Shown here: piece after piece, positions 43,458 to 51,450 of the stretch | Layout: the number at the start of each line of letters is the position of its first letter | Numbering within the stretch: the stretch's first letter is position 1 | Source of the DNA: an uncultured Dorea sp. | GTDB lineage: Bacteria > Bacillota > Clostridia > Lachnospirales > Lachnospiraceae | Length of the DNA stretch: 64,000 nt | Direction of reading: 5' to 3' | NCBI GenBank assembly: GCA_910584095.1 | Contig: CAJTYU010000011.1 | Location: 1 to 64,000 of the forward strand | Program-made: the position numbers and the translations under genes | The notes under the pieces: generated by a model | What the model was told of the DNA's origin: nothing | Databases searched by the model: none | What the model saw: only the letters and a program-made list of their open reading frames with translations

Positions 43458-43508
43458 ATTATATACTGTTCCTATGCATTTTTCTACTGTATTTTGCATT
43501 TTTATTCA
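43458..43508 (-). promoter_or_regulatory. Promoter with two ARG boxes (ArgR/AhrC sites)
   Basis: On the minus strand, TGAATAAAAATGCA (43495-43508) matches the core of the B. subtilis AhrC box (CATGAATAAAAATKCAAK) exactly. A weaker copy AGTAGAAAAATGCA (43475-43488) lies 20 bases closer to the gene, two helical turns away. TATAAT is at 43458-43463 and the weak -35 region falls within the second box. The argR gene is not in the window. Confidence 0.65.
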
Positions 43509-43608
43509 CTTTGCTGACAGAACCTGCGACTGTTTACTCCCTTCACGGTAACTAAAACCTTCCTGCGGCAATTTATTTAACCTTTTCTCTGCCACAACAT
43601 AAAAACAT

Positions 43609-43647
43609 CAGAGATGAACTATTTCTTTATCGAAATAGTTATCTCTG
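43609..43647 (-). terminator. Terminator-like hairpin after the TIGR04086 gene
   Basis: CAGAGATGAACTATTTC (43609-43625) pairs with GAAATAGTTATCTCTG (43632-43647), one bulge. Leftwards it is followed by a short T-rich stretch. It separates the TIGR04086 gene from the ARG-box operon; the rest of 43361-43698 holds that promoter. Confidence 0.55.
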
Positions 43648-43698
43648 AAATCCTTTCACTTTACAGCATATTTTCCTTTCTCAATTGACCGGCTTTCC

Positions 43699-44073
43699 TT
43701 AAGAAATCATCCCGCCGATCGTTCCGCCTCCCGCACACAAGAAAAAAGTTGTAACAAGACTGGCCGCCGCCCCGTCCAGCGTTCGATATACGCCGATTGT
43801 TATCAATATTAAAAGGGCAAAGTACAGGATACCAAGAATCAGTCCCCAAAGAAATTTTCTTGTCTTTGCCATTTTCCCGATCGCAAGCCCTCCTATCAGC
43901 GTCGCAGTAATATAGATTGCTATGATACCAGCCGATACTGCCTTTTCATCCATGTCCAATTTATACAAAAGCATCGCCAAGACCAGCAGCAGCGCTCCTG
44001 TCAGAGCATATGACAACAACAACGATTTCAGTATCCATCCGGCTATCTTTGCTTCCCTTCGGTTTCTATCCAT
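43699..44073 (-). CDS. TIGR04086 family membrane protein
   Basis: A 124-residue protein with four hydrophobic helices (residues about 12-36, 44-63, 73-95 and 100-122) and conserved Gly-rich ends (ATLIGGLAIGKMAKTRKFLWGLILG, AGGGTIGGMIS). It matches the TIGR04086 family of Firmicutes membrane proteins of unknown function. The start could be GTG 44085 or ATG 44073; neither has a perfect ribosome binding site. It sits downstream of spoVT, in the same direction. Confidence 0.8.
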   Translation of the reverse strand: MDRNRREAKIAGWILKSLLLSYALTGALLLVLAMLLYKLDMDEKAVSAGIIAIYITATLIGGLAIGKMAKTRKFLWGLILGILYFALLILITIGVYRTLDGAAASLVTTFFLCAGGGTIGGMIS

Positions 44074-44168
44074 CTCACATTCCACCCCGCCATAAATTAT
44101 ATTAAATCATATGACAGGCTAAAAAAATTTATGCGGAATTTCTGTCTGCAACAATAAATCTTTCGTAT

Positions 44169-44717
44169 CTACTGCTCCATCTGGCGTCCGAGAAACCCAG
44201 CGGCACAAACTGCAATTTTCCTTTCTGTTTCGCCAAATTTTCTCTTTTCGCCTTTATTTAGAATCACCACGGCCCCAATCACGTCGCCCTCGCAGATAAT
44301 CGGCGTTATTACCTCCTCTGAAAATGAATCGGCCTGTTCATTAATAATTTTGATAAATTTCTTATCGCCATCCGCCGCCAAAATTTCCGTCCGCTCGCTC
44401 ATTGCCTTGCAAAGCTGTTTCGTAATGTATTTGTCCTGCATATCTTTACGCCCGTTTCCCGACGCGGCAATTACCTGATCCATATCGCAAATACACACCA
44501 GACAGCCAATCGCCTGAGAAATACTCTCTGCATACTGCCTTGCGAAATTTGCCAGCTCCCCAATCGGAGAATATTTCTTCAGGATTACTTCTCCTTCCCT
44601 GTCGGTGAATATTTCCAGCGGATCGCCCTCCCGGATACGAAGCGTCCTCCGGATTTCCTTCGGTATTACAACACGTCCAAGATCATCTATTCTACGTACA
44701 ATTCCTGTTGCTTTCAT
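44169..44717 (-). CDS. spoVT: Stage V sporulation protein T, AbrB-type regulator
   Basis: A 182-residue regulator of late forespore genes. The N-terminal swapped-hairpin DNA-binding domain (MKATGIVRRIDDLGRVVIPKEIRRTLRIREGDPLEIF) is followed by a GAF domain (residues about 55-180). The start at ATG 44717 is set by the family N-terminus. In B. subtilis spoVT is made under SigG and tunes the SigG regulon; the upstream region here has a matching promoter. In B. subtilis it sits beside mfd and pth; here it is about 8 kb away. Confidence 0.94.
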   Translation of the reverse strand: MKATGIVRRIDDLGRVVIPKEIRRTLRIREGDPLEIFTDREGEVILKKYSPIGELANFARQYAESISQAIGCLVCICDMDQVIAASGNGRKDMQDKYITKQLCKAMSERTEILAADGDKKFIKIINEQADSFSEEVITPIICEGDVIGAVVILNKGEKRKFGETERKIAVCAAGFLGRQMEQ

Positions 44718-44760
44718 ATAATAAGTCCTCCATCTGCAGATATTCATAATAAAGTAATAC

Positions 44761-44789
44761 TATTATCTGTAAATGGAGGTATTTTATAC
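44761..44789 (-). promoter_or_regulatory. Possible SigG promoter of spoVT
   Basis: Minus strand GTATA (44785-44789), 17-bp spacer, GATAATA (44761-44767), against a SigG pattern of GYATA and CATNNTA. One mismatch in the -10. About 44 bases upstream of the spoVT start. Confidence 0.4.
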
Positions 44790-44818
44790 CTGCAAGCGCA
44801 ACATTCCAGCCGTCAATC

Positions 44819-45862
44819 CTATACTGTTTCCCATGTAAACGCGTCCCATGGAATATCTACTTCTGCCCCTTCATTTATTAAGGAATCAATATGCATCAGC
44901 AAAGGGAAGTCCTCTAGAGCGATCACATTTCTCTCTGCCAGCTTCTTTGCAGCGCGAGCGGTTCTTGTGGTAATCACAATGGATTCCAGCGTTACTCCTT
45001 TCAATTCGTTCATCGCCCCTTCAAAGGTTAATCCTCTTCCCAAAAGAGTGCCTATTTTTCTGGTTCTGCCGCCAAATACAGTTACATACAGATCCCCGAC
45101 TCCATGAATCAGGTTTTCCGGCTTACCGCCGATGATCTCAAGGAGTTTTCCCATCTCCTTTACACTCTGCCCGAAAAGAGCCGCCTGTGAATTATAATGC
45201 TGCGCCCCGATTTTTCCATCCCGCTTCTCTGCCATACCCACAGCCAGCGTCACGCCAAGCGCATATGCATTTTTCAGAGCAACTGCGCACTCTACCCCTG
45301 TTACGTCTGTAGAAAGGCTGATGTGATAATAATCCGTTGCCAGCAGCGATTTAATAAATTTGAGAGTTCCCGCGTCTTTCCCGCAGAATGCCACATGGCT
45401 GTCATCGTGATCAGCCAGCTCATAGCTGGTACATGGCCCGCCGATAGCGTTTAGGTTCAAATGTTTCCCCTCGGGCTGTCTCTGAGCAAATATTTCCGGA
45501 TACGGAACCAATGTGCCGTCCTCCAGATCCACCATACCCTTGGTTACCGTAAGAATCGGAACATTCTCCGGCAGCGCCGGCAGGATCTCGTCGCAAAACC
45601 AGTCCAGACCAAAGCTGCTGACTCCTCCCAGAACCAGTTCCGCTCCCTCAAGCGCCTCTGCAAGCTCCTCAATCTGATAATATTTAATTCCATCATGCAA
45701 TGTACGTTTTAACGTTATATGATAATTGTCCTTTTTAAGTCTCTCAATAATCTCCCTGTCCAGAGGGGAACCTACCAGACGAACCTCATGGCCGTTTTCA
45801 AAGGCCGGAAATGTAATTGCTGAATTCATCTGCCCCGCACACACAAAAGCTATAATACTCAT
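44819..45862 (-). CDS. GpsA-like NAD(P)-dependent dehydrogenase with an altered nucleotide-binding loop
   Basis: A 347-residue homologue of glycerol-3-phosphate dehydrogenase. The C-terminal half keeps family features: the catalytic Lys in CAVALKNAYALGVTLAVG, and the HGVGDLYVTVFGGRTRKIGTLLGRG segment. The N-terminal loop is VCAGQMNSA instead of the usual GAGNWGTALA, so two of the three dinucleotide-binding glycines are missing, and GPSFA is replaced by GGPCTSYELA. It is therefore probably not the housekeeping GpsA; a different polyol- or sugar-acid phosphate is possible. Divergent from a LacI regulator, which probably controls it. Confidence 0.8.
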   Translation of the reverse strand: MSIIAFVCAGQMNSAITFPAFENGHEVRLVGSPLDREIIERLKKDNYHITLKRTLHDGIKYYQIEELAEALEGAELVLGGVSSFGLDWFCDEILPALPENVPILTVTKGMVDLEDGTLVPYPEIFAQRQPEGKHLNLNAIGGPCTSYELADHDDSHVAFCGKDAGTLKFIKSLLATDYYHISLSTDVTGVECAVALKNAYALGVTLAVGMAEKRDGKIGAQHYNSQAALFGQSVKEMGKLLEIIGGKPENLIHGVGDLYVTVFGGRTRKIGTLLGRGLTFEGAMNELKGVTLESIVITTRTARAAKKLAERNVIALEDFPLLMHIDSLINEGAEVDIPWDAFTWETV

Positions 45863-45933
45863 TTTTAATCCTACTTAAAATTCCGCTTATTTTTCACCGT
45901 TTTCCTCGATGATCCATTTTGTCTGCTGAGACG

Positions 45934-45962
45934 ATTAAAACATCTTTACCCTTTCCTGTCAA
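45934..45962 (-). promoter_or_regulatory. Promoter of the GpsA-like gene
   Basis: Minus strand TTGACA (45957-45962), 17-bp spacer, TTTAAT (45934-45939), 71 bases upstream of the dehydrogenase start. Confidence 0.5.
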
Positions 45963-46017
45963 ACCCGGCAGAACTGCCCCATAACAGATAACGCACTAAT
46001 TTAATTAATACTTTCTT

Positions 46018-46138
46018 TTTGATTAATCCAAAGATTTTTCCCTTTCATTCTATACCATAAGCCGATTTTCTTATATCCCTTGACCCGGTCATTAATCAAA
46101 GATATAATATTAATAATAAGTCAATCCTTTGATTAATA
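46018..46138 (+). promoter_or_regulatory. lacI-type promoter with three operator copies
   Basis: Promoter TTGACC (46080-46085), 17-bp spacer, TATAAT (46103-46108). The sequence TTTGATTAAT or its complement occurs at 46018-46027, 46091-46100 (inside the spacer) and 46129-46138 (just past the transcription start). CTTTGATTAAT/ATTAATCAAAG copies are arranged as an inverted pair. This fits autorepression by the LacI protein and coordinate control of the divergent dehydrogenase. Confidence 0.6.
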
Positions 46139-46246
46139 TTCTGCGGATAATCAAAATAAATCAAAACTCCAGTATTTTTGCGGCAGAATTTGACTTTCAG
46201 TGAAACCTGCCCTTCAAACCTTCACTTACGAGAAAGGGGTGTTATT

Positions 46247-47329
46247 ATGGGAAAACGAAAGAAGGTAACCACCCGCGATATAGCCGAAGCGCTGGATATC
46301 TCCCAGTCTACGGTCTCTATGATTTTAAGCGGCAGGCCAAATGTATCCTTTACCGAAGAGACCGTTTTAAGGGTTCGTGAAGCCGCCCTGTCCATGGGGT
46401 ATCAGAAATCCTCCCCAAAAGAAATGAAAAAAGAAAAAACATTGTCAGAAAGCATCATCGTCCTCTGTCCCAGACTATCCGGAGGGTACTATTCCATGAT
46501 GCTCCACTCAATTATAAAACGTGCGGAAACCTATCATTATACTGTTTTTACCGCCGCCACCTTCCGCAGCGCCCAGACCGAACGGCTTTATCTGGATATG
46601 CTGGAAAAAAATAAACTCGCAGGCATCATTTCCCTGTACCCAGTCTCAGAGATTCAGAAAATGAACCTGCTTTCGCGTCAGATTCCGATCATTTCTGTGG
46701 GAGATAAGCCTCCCGCCTGCCGGTTTGACTCTGTAGAGCTTGACAGCACAAAGCCCGGCTATCTCATGGGAAATCACTTGATTTCACTTGGACACACCCA
46801 TATTTCTTATGTCTCTACGCCGATCAGCAAAAAGGAAATCGGCCGCATACATAGGCTGGAGGGTGTAAAAATGAGCTTCTCAAACCATGGTTACCATACA
46901 GATCAAATTGAAGTTCTTCACCAGACTCAGCCTGCCTTTGAACAGTATCCCGCTGAAAGCGCAGAATACCAGAACGCCTATGATCTAACCAAAAAGGCAT
47001 TGGAGTATGGGACGCGCTCTACCGCATTTATCGGCAATAACGATACGGCGGCTTTTGGGATTATGGCCGCCCTAACCGACCGTGGATATAGAATCCCCCA
47101 TGACTACTCTGTGTGCGGATTTGACAATATCTCCCTCTCCGCTATGCCCCAGCTTTCATTAACCACAGTGGAGCACGCTTCGGTAAAAAAGGGGGAAGAG
47201 GCCGTAGATATGATTTATCGGAAAAACAGCCGGGACAAAAAAGACGGCCAGCCAAACTACATCATCCGGCTGGAATACGAACCCCGGCTGATTATCCGTA
47301 ATTCAACCGGAAGATGTCCCGTACGTTAA
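46247..47329 (+). CDS. LacI family transcriptional regulator
   Basis: A 360-residue repressor. The N-terminal helix-turn-helix (VTTRDIAEALDISQSTVSMILSGRPNVSFTEETVLRV) and a periplasmic-binding-type effector domain (IVLCPRLSGGYYSMML, FIGNNDTAAFGIMAAL, VCGFDNISLSAMPQLSLTTVEH) are complete. The start is ATG 46247 with AAAGGGG upstream. It likely binds the AT-rich operators in front of it and regulates the divergent GpsA-like gene. Its stop overlaps the stop of the converging HAD gene (TTAA at 47326-47329). Confidence 0.9.
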   Translation: MGKRKKVTTRDIAEALDISQSTVSMILSGRPNVSFTEETVLRVREAALSMGYQKSSPKEMKKEKTLSESIIVLCPRLSGGYYSMMLHSIIKRAETYHYTVFTAATFRSAQTERLYLDMLEKNKLAGIISLYPVSEIQKMNLLSRQIPIISVGDKPPACRFDSVELDSTKPGYLMGNHLISLGHTHISYVSTPISKKEIGRIHRLEGVKMSFSNHGYHTDQIEVLHQTQPAFEQYPAESAEYQNAYDLTKKALEYGTRSTAFIGNNDTAAFGIMAALTDRGYRIPHDYSVCGFDNISLSAMPQLSLTTVEHASVKKGEEAVDMIYRKNSRDKKDGQPNYIIRLEYEPRLIIRNSTGRCPVR

Positions 47330-47976
47330 CCCTTCAGGATATCTTCTGGTTCAAGACCACAGAAGGATTCCAGCTGATCGTCCGCCGCGCTCACATCCTG
47401 CCGGTATGCCTGCGGCGGCACATAGGCATAGCAGTACATGCCTGCCGCCTTCCCGGCTTTCACTCCATTGCATGAGTCCTCGATCACCACGCATTCCGAC
47501 GGCTGTAAACCCAGATTTTCAGCCGCTCTCAGATAGATCTCAGGCGCTGGCTTCCCTTCCCTGCACTCTACCCCGCTCACAATCGTATCAAAGCAGTCCA
47601 TGATGCCGAACGCCTCCATATGGTGCTCGATCACTTCCCGGGGCGAACTGGATGCTACTGCCATGAGAACGCCCGCTGCATGAAGCTTTTGTATCAGTTC
47701 CACCGCGCCCGGCATAGGGCACAGCCCCTGTGCTCCAAGAAGCTGCTCCTTGATCTCATGGATTTCATCCACATAAGTATCCGCATCCTTCGCAAGTCCA
47801 TATCTCTCCTTCAGCACGCCGCAGTTATGCCTCATCGTACTGCCAAACAGACTGCTGAGTTCTGCAGGCGTCGCCGTTATCCCTTCTCTTCTCAGACGTT
47901 CAATCATCGCCTCTACATAAAACCTCTCCGTATCGGAAATCACACCATCCATATCAAACAATACCCCGCGACGCAT
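47326..47976 (-). CDS. HAD family phosphatase (beta-phosphoglucomutase/YniC-like)
   Basis: A 216-residue haloacid dehalogenase-superfamily protein. Motif I is VLFDMDGVISDTE, the cap domain is helical, motif II AVASSSPREVIEHH, motif III GKPAPEIYLRAAENLG and motif IV CVVIEDSCNGVKAGKAAG. Such proteins act on sugar phosphates. The start at ATG 47976 has GGGAGGC upstream, so the longer frame to 48027 is not used. Its 3' end overlaps lacI by 4 bases. Confidence 0.88.
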   Translation of the reverse strand: MRRGVLFDMDGVISDTERFYVEAMIERLRREGITATPAELSSLFGSTMRHNCGVLKERYGLAKDADTYVDEIHEIKEQLLGAQGLCPMPGAVELIQKLHAAGVLMAVASSSPREVIEHHMEAFGIMDCFDTIVSGVECREGKPAPEIYLRAAENLGLQPSECVVIEDSCNGVKAGKAAGMYCYAYVPPQAYRQDVSAADDQLESFCGLEPEDILKG

Positions 47977-48073
47977 CCTTTTGCCTCCCATATTCCGCTT
48001 ATTTTCAACACCATTATAGTATCCCATGCAGTTTCTGTAAAGAAAAGCAGGAAAAGAAAATGTGAAATCGGGC

Positions 48074-48103
48074 TTGACAAAAGCTTTTCCGCTCTATTAT
48101 AAT
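48074..48103 (+). promoter_or_regulatory. Strong promoter of the T-box-trpB2 unit
   Basis: TTGACA (48074-48079), 18-bp spacer, TATAAT (48098-48103): both hexamers are perfect consensus. The T-box RNA begins a few bases downstream. Confidence 0.8.
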
Positions 48104-48109
48104 AAAGCA

Positions 48110-48383
48110 ATCAAGAACCGATGAGCAAGAGTAGTAACCTCTATAACGAACTTTCAGAGAGTCCCGGACTGGTGGAACCGGGGCAGCGACGATACAGGCG
48201 AATGGACTTGCGAGGGCAAACTGAAGCCGGACGCGCGCCGGCCTAGGGGCGACGGTTTCCAACCGTTACATTGGAACATGTATAGCAGTACATGGCAGAG
48301 GGCGTTCTTTTTATGGAATGAACATAGGTGGCACCGCAGGAATATAACTCCTGTCCTATCAGCACAGATAGGGCAGGTTTTTT
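48110..48383 (+). ncRNA. Tryptophan T-box riboswitch
   Basis: Stem I base pairs GCAAG (near 48125) with CTTGC (near 48207); AGTA on the 5' side and GAATGGA on the 3' side frame the specifier loop, with TGG (Trp codon) at 48203-48205. The T-box sequence AGGTGGCACCGC is at 48326-48337; its TGGC would pair with a tRNA acceptor end whose discriminator is G, as in tRNA-Trp. A terminator stem (48350-48377) and T-run close it. Uncharged tRNA-Trp would favour read-through into trpB2. Confidence 0.88.
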
Positions 48384-48506
48384 ATTATCCATGATTTTAA
48401 GGAGTATTTCCTGCCGGATCAAACGCCAGACGCAAATATGCGCAGCTATCCTCATGAAAACGGTTCTATCAATCATTATATTCAGCGAAAGGAAGGTATT
48501 TACACA

Positions 48507-49886
48507 ATGACAGACAAGAACAGAATCCCTTACAAAATCTATCTCGAAGAACAGGAGATGCCAAAGCAGTGGTATAATGTACGTGCCGACATGAAGAACA
48601 AACCGGCGCCTCTTTTAAACCCAGGCACCCTAAAACCCATGACCGCTAAAGAGCTTGGCGGCGTATTCTGCGACGAGCTTGTAAAGCAGGAGCTTGACGA
48701 TGTCACTCCATATTTTGATATTCCTCAGGAAATTCAGGATTTCTACAAAATGTACCGTCCGTCGCCGCTGGTACGCGCATATTGTCTGGAGGAAGCTATG
48801 GACACTCCCGCAAAAATCTACTACAAATTTGAAGGGAATAACACCTCCGGAAGCCACAAGCTCAATTCGGCCATCGCGCAGGCTTACTATGCGAAAAAGC
48901 AGGGCTTAAAAGGCGTCACTACAGAGACCGGAGCCGGGCAGTGGGGAACCGCCCTTTCCATGGCATGCGCCTATCTCGGTCTGGACTGCCGGGTATATAT
49001 GGTAAAATGCTCCTACGAGCAGAAGCCCTTCCGCCGGGAAGTGATGCGCACCTACGGAGCCAATGTGACTCCCTCTCCGTCCGAACTAACCAATGTAGGC
49101 CGCAAAATCCTCGCCGAACATCCCGGCACCTCTGGAAGCCTCGGCTGCGCCATCTCAGAAGCCGTTGAAGACGCCGTCTCCCACGAGGGATACCGCTATG
49201 TTCTTGGCTCTGTGCTGGCTCAGGTTCTGCTCCACCAGTCGGTCATCGGTCTGGAAACCAAGGCCGCTCTTGATAAGTACGGCATTACGCCGGATATTAT
49301 CATCGGCTGTGCCGGAGGAGGCTCCAATCTGGGCGGGCTGATTTCTCCGTTCATGGGGGAAAAGCTGCGGGGAGAAAAGGACTACCGGTTCATCGCCGTA
49401 GAACCCGCAAGCTGTCCCAGCCTGACCCGCGGAAGATACGCATACGACTTCTGCGACACCGGAATGGTATGCCCGCTGGCAAAAATGTACACGCTGGGAA
49501 GCGGCTTCATTCCGTCTGCCAACCATGCGGGCGGCCTGCGCTACCATGGCATGAGTTCCGTCCTGTCCCAGCTCTATGACGACAAACTAATAAGCGCTGT
49601 CTCAGTAGAACAAACCTCCGTATTCGAGGCTGCAACCAAATTTGCACGCATCGAAGGCATACTCCCGGCGCCTGAAAGCAGCCATGCAATCAAAGCCGCC
49701 ATGGACGAGGCTATGAAATGCAAAGAAACAGGAGAAGAAAAGACCATCGTATTCGGTCTTACCGGAACCGGATATTTCGACATGGCCGCATACGGCAGAT
49801 ACAACGACGGACAGATGAGCGATTATATTCCCACAGACGCAGACCTTAAGGCCGGGTTCGCCGGACTTCCAAACGTAAATTTGTAA
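48507..49886 (+). CDS. trpB2: Tryptophan synthase beta-like protein TrpB2
   Basis: A 459-residue PLP enzyme of the TrpB2/TIGR01415 group. The PLP lysine is in NTSGSHKLNSAIAQAYYAKKQG, followed by VTTETGAGQWGTALSMACAYLG and the Gly-rich phosphate loop GCAGGGSNLGG. It makes tryptophan from indole and serine. No trpA or other trp gene is adjacent, so it may salvage indole, plentiful in the gut. The start is ATG 48507 (GGAAGG upstream) although the frame is open from 48438. Controlled by the T-box in front. Confidence 0.93.
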   Translation: MTDKNRIPYKIYLEEQEMPKQWYNVRADMKNKPAPLLNPGTLKPMTAKELGGVFCDELVKQELDDVTPYFDIPQEIQDFYKMYRPSPLVRAYCLEEAMDTPAKIYYKFEGNNTSGSHKLNSAIAQAYYAKKQGLKGVTTETGAGQWGTALSMACAYLGLDCRVYMVKCSYEQKPFRREVMRTYGANVTPSPSELTNVGRKILAEHPGTSGSLGCAISEAVEDAVSHEGYRYVLGSVLAQVLLHQSVIGLETKAALDKYGITPDIIIGCAGGGSNLGGLISPFMGEKLRGEKDYRFIAVEPASCPSLTRGRYAYDFCDTGMVCPLAKMYTLGSGFIPSANHAGGLRYHGMSSVLSQLYDDKLISAVSVEQTSVFEAATKFARIEGILPAPESSHAIKAAMDEAMKCKETGEEKTIVFGLTGTGYFDMAAYGRYNDGQMSDYIPTDADLKAGFAGLPNVNL

Positions 49887-49905
49887 AAAGGAGAGCGAAG
49901 CGATT

Positions 49906-50352
49906 ATGAGCAAAATAGACGAAGTAAGAAGCGATATGGTGAAAGCCATGAAAGCCGGCGAAAAGGACGCCAAGGATACCCTGTCCCTGCTCCTTGCCGC
50001 GCTGAAAAATAAAGCCATCGACAAGCGGGGCGACCTAACGCCGGAGGAAGAGACGCAGGTTGTATTAAAAGAAATCAAGCAGACTAAAGAAACCTTGGAA
50101 CTGACTCCCGCGGACCGCACCGATATCATAGAAGAATGCAGGCACCGCCTGTCTGTTTTAGAAAAATACGCGCCAAAAATGATGGACGAAGATCAGATCG
50201 AGTCAGTCATTTCCGAGACTCTCGCCGAACTTGGCATTGAGGCTCCCGCCGCAAAAGATAAGGGCCGGATTATGAAAGCGCTGATGCCAAAAGTAAAGGG
50301 AAAAGCAGACGGAAAACTGGTCAACGAACTTTTGACGAAACATATGAGTTAA
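49906..50352 (+). CDS. yqeY: GatB/YqeY domain protein
   Basis: A 148-residue protein of the YqeY family (MSKIDEVRSDMVKAMKAGEKDAKDTLSLLLAALKNKAID, then a C-terminal helical domain ending GRIMKALMPKVKGKADGKLVNELL). It resembles the tail domain of the GatB amidotransferase subunit; the function of stand-alone members is not settled, though tRNA-related roles are suspected. It is 19 bases after trpB2 with AAAGGAG in front, so it shares the T-box-controlled transcript. Confidence 0.92.
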   Translation: MSKIDEVRSDMVKAMKAGEKDAKDTLSLLLAALKNKAIDKRGDLTPEEETQVVLKEIKQTKETLELTPADRTDIIEECRHRLSVLEKYAPKMMDEDQIESVISETLAELGIEAPAAKDKGRIMKALMPKVKGKADGKLVNELLTKHMS

Positions 50353-50373
50353 ACCACCGTCAGCGAAAGTCAC

Positions 50374-50416
50374 ACTGCCGCGGCCGTCCATCCAAGGATT
50401 GCCCGCGGCAGTTTTT
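50374..50416 (+). terminator. Terminator after yqeY
   Basis: ACTGCCGCGG (50374-50383) and CCGCGGCAGT (50403-50412) followed by TTTT. Confidence 0.85.
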
Positions 50417-50420
50417 CTAA

Positions 50421-50915
50421 CTACCGAACTCTTTGTTCTCGAAGGATCTCTTTCGCAAGCAGCTCATTTTCGTATAAATAATACGCCCCTCCATACCCTT
50501 CCAGCCCTTTGCATCTTCCTGAAGACAGATACTCATAAAATCTCGAAACAGGAAACAGCTCCTGATATTTGGGATAAATAACATCATCTCTGTACATTTT
50601 CCGCAATTGATGAACAATTCTCCTATATTCCTCCTCTAAACGCCTGATTTCCCTGTTCAGAAATTTGATCCGTTTCCCGGCATATCCTGAGAGAACGCCG
50701 GCGTACGCGGCTGAAAGCGCCATCCTCACTCTATCTTTCCAGCAACCGCCGCCTCTTTTCTGCAACACGGTTTCTCCGGCGGTATATCTTCCCAGCATAC
50801 GTTCATAGATACTCTTCTTTTTCTTCAATTCTAAAACAGACAAATTCATCTCATATCTTTTTCTTTCGTACTTCATTATCTCTGCAAGGTATCCCTTTAG
50901 CTCTTCTCCCCACAT
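50421..50915 (-). CDS. Uncharacterised basic coiled-coil protein
   Basis: A 164-residue protein that I do not recognise. It is rich in Lys, Arg, Glu and Tyr, with long heptad-like helices (LKGYLAEIMKYERKRYEMNL, and RIKFLNREIRRLEEEYRRIV). A short hydrophobic stretch in the middle (MALSAAYAGVLSGYAG) could be a membrane-associating or buried helix. The start at 50915 has GAGGAG upstream. It is divergent from an XRE regulator and shares its control region, so it may be that regulator's target. Confidence 0.65.
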   Translation of the reverse strand: MWGEELKGYLAEIMKYERKRYEMNLSVLELKKKKSIYERMLGRYTAGETVLQKRGGGCWKDRVRMALSAAYAGVLSGYAGKRIKFLNREIRRLEEEYRRIVHQLRKMYRDDVIYPKYQELFPVSRFYEYLSSGRCKGLEGYGGAYYLYENELLAKEILREQRVR

Positions 50916-50954
50916 CCTATGTGCTCCTCGTAGTCTAATATTTTTAGTCGTTAT

Positions 50955-51015
50955 AATTATACGTCTTTACATACTAAATTGCAACGTATTTTTAAACTAT
51001 ACTTAACGTATAATT
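50955..51015. promoter_or_regulatory. Shared control region of the divergent coiled-coil and XRE genes
   Basis: Leftward promoter on the minus strand: TTGCAA (50979-50984), 17-bp spacer, TATAAT (50956-50961). AATTATACGT (50955-50964) over its -10 is repeated as an exact inverted copy, ACGTATAATT, at 51006-51015, just in front of the XRE ribosome binding site, with AACGTATT between at 50983-50990. These look like operators for the XRE protein. Confidence 0.55.
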
Positions 51016-51034
51016 GTAGTAGGAGGAAGCAATT

Positions 51035-51340
51035 TTGGATATATTAAATAAAATCACTGAATTTAGGCAGGAACGGGGATGGACGGAATACCAGCTGGCA
51101 GAAAAGTCCGGTCTCACCCAGTCAACAATCTCATCATGGTACCGGAAAAACATGCTGCCCACCATTCCTTCTCTAATAAAAATATGCCGGGCATTTGACA
51201 TCTCCCTCTCCTATTTTTTTCTTGAAGAGAAAGACGCGCCCGTCAGCCTTACCGCCAGGCAGAAAGAACTGATTGAATGTATTTCAAAACTGACTCCCGC
51301 ACAGCAGGAACTTCTGCTTGGCTTCCTGAACTCTTTATAA
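51035..51340 (+). CDS. XRE family helix-turn-helix regulator
   Basis: A 101-residue regulator with a Cro/C1-type helix-turn-helix (residues about 7-60: FRQERGWTEYQLAEKSGLTQSTISSWYRKNMLP) and a short C-terminal tail (LTARQKELIECISKLTPAQQELLLGFLNSL). The start is TTG 51035, with AGGAGG 9 bases upstream. Likely autoregulatory through the inverted ACGTATAATT sites. Not part of a recognisable toxin pair; the divergent partner is a coiled-coil protein. Confidence 0.88.
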   Translation: MDILNKITEFRQERGWTEYQLAEKSGLTQSTISSWYRKNMLPTIPSLIKICRAFDISLSYFFLEEKDAPVSLTARQKELIECISKLTPAQQELLLGFLNSL

Positions 51341-51343
51341 CGA

Positions 51344-51384
51344 AAAACCGGCGGCGGAAAACTTTTCTTTCCCTTGCCGGTTTT
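51344..51384. terminator. Bidirectional terminator between the XRE gene and prsA
   Basis: AAAACCGGC (51344-51352) and GCCGGTTTT (51376-51384) form the stem between two converging genes. Confidence 0.65.
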
Positions 51385-51450
51385 CATTACGGGATGAACA
51401 AACCCTCAATATAATAGGGATACAGTTTCCTGCATCCCTGACTTTATACA

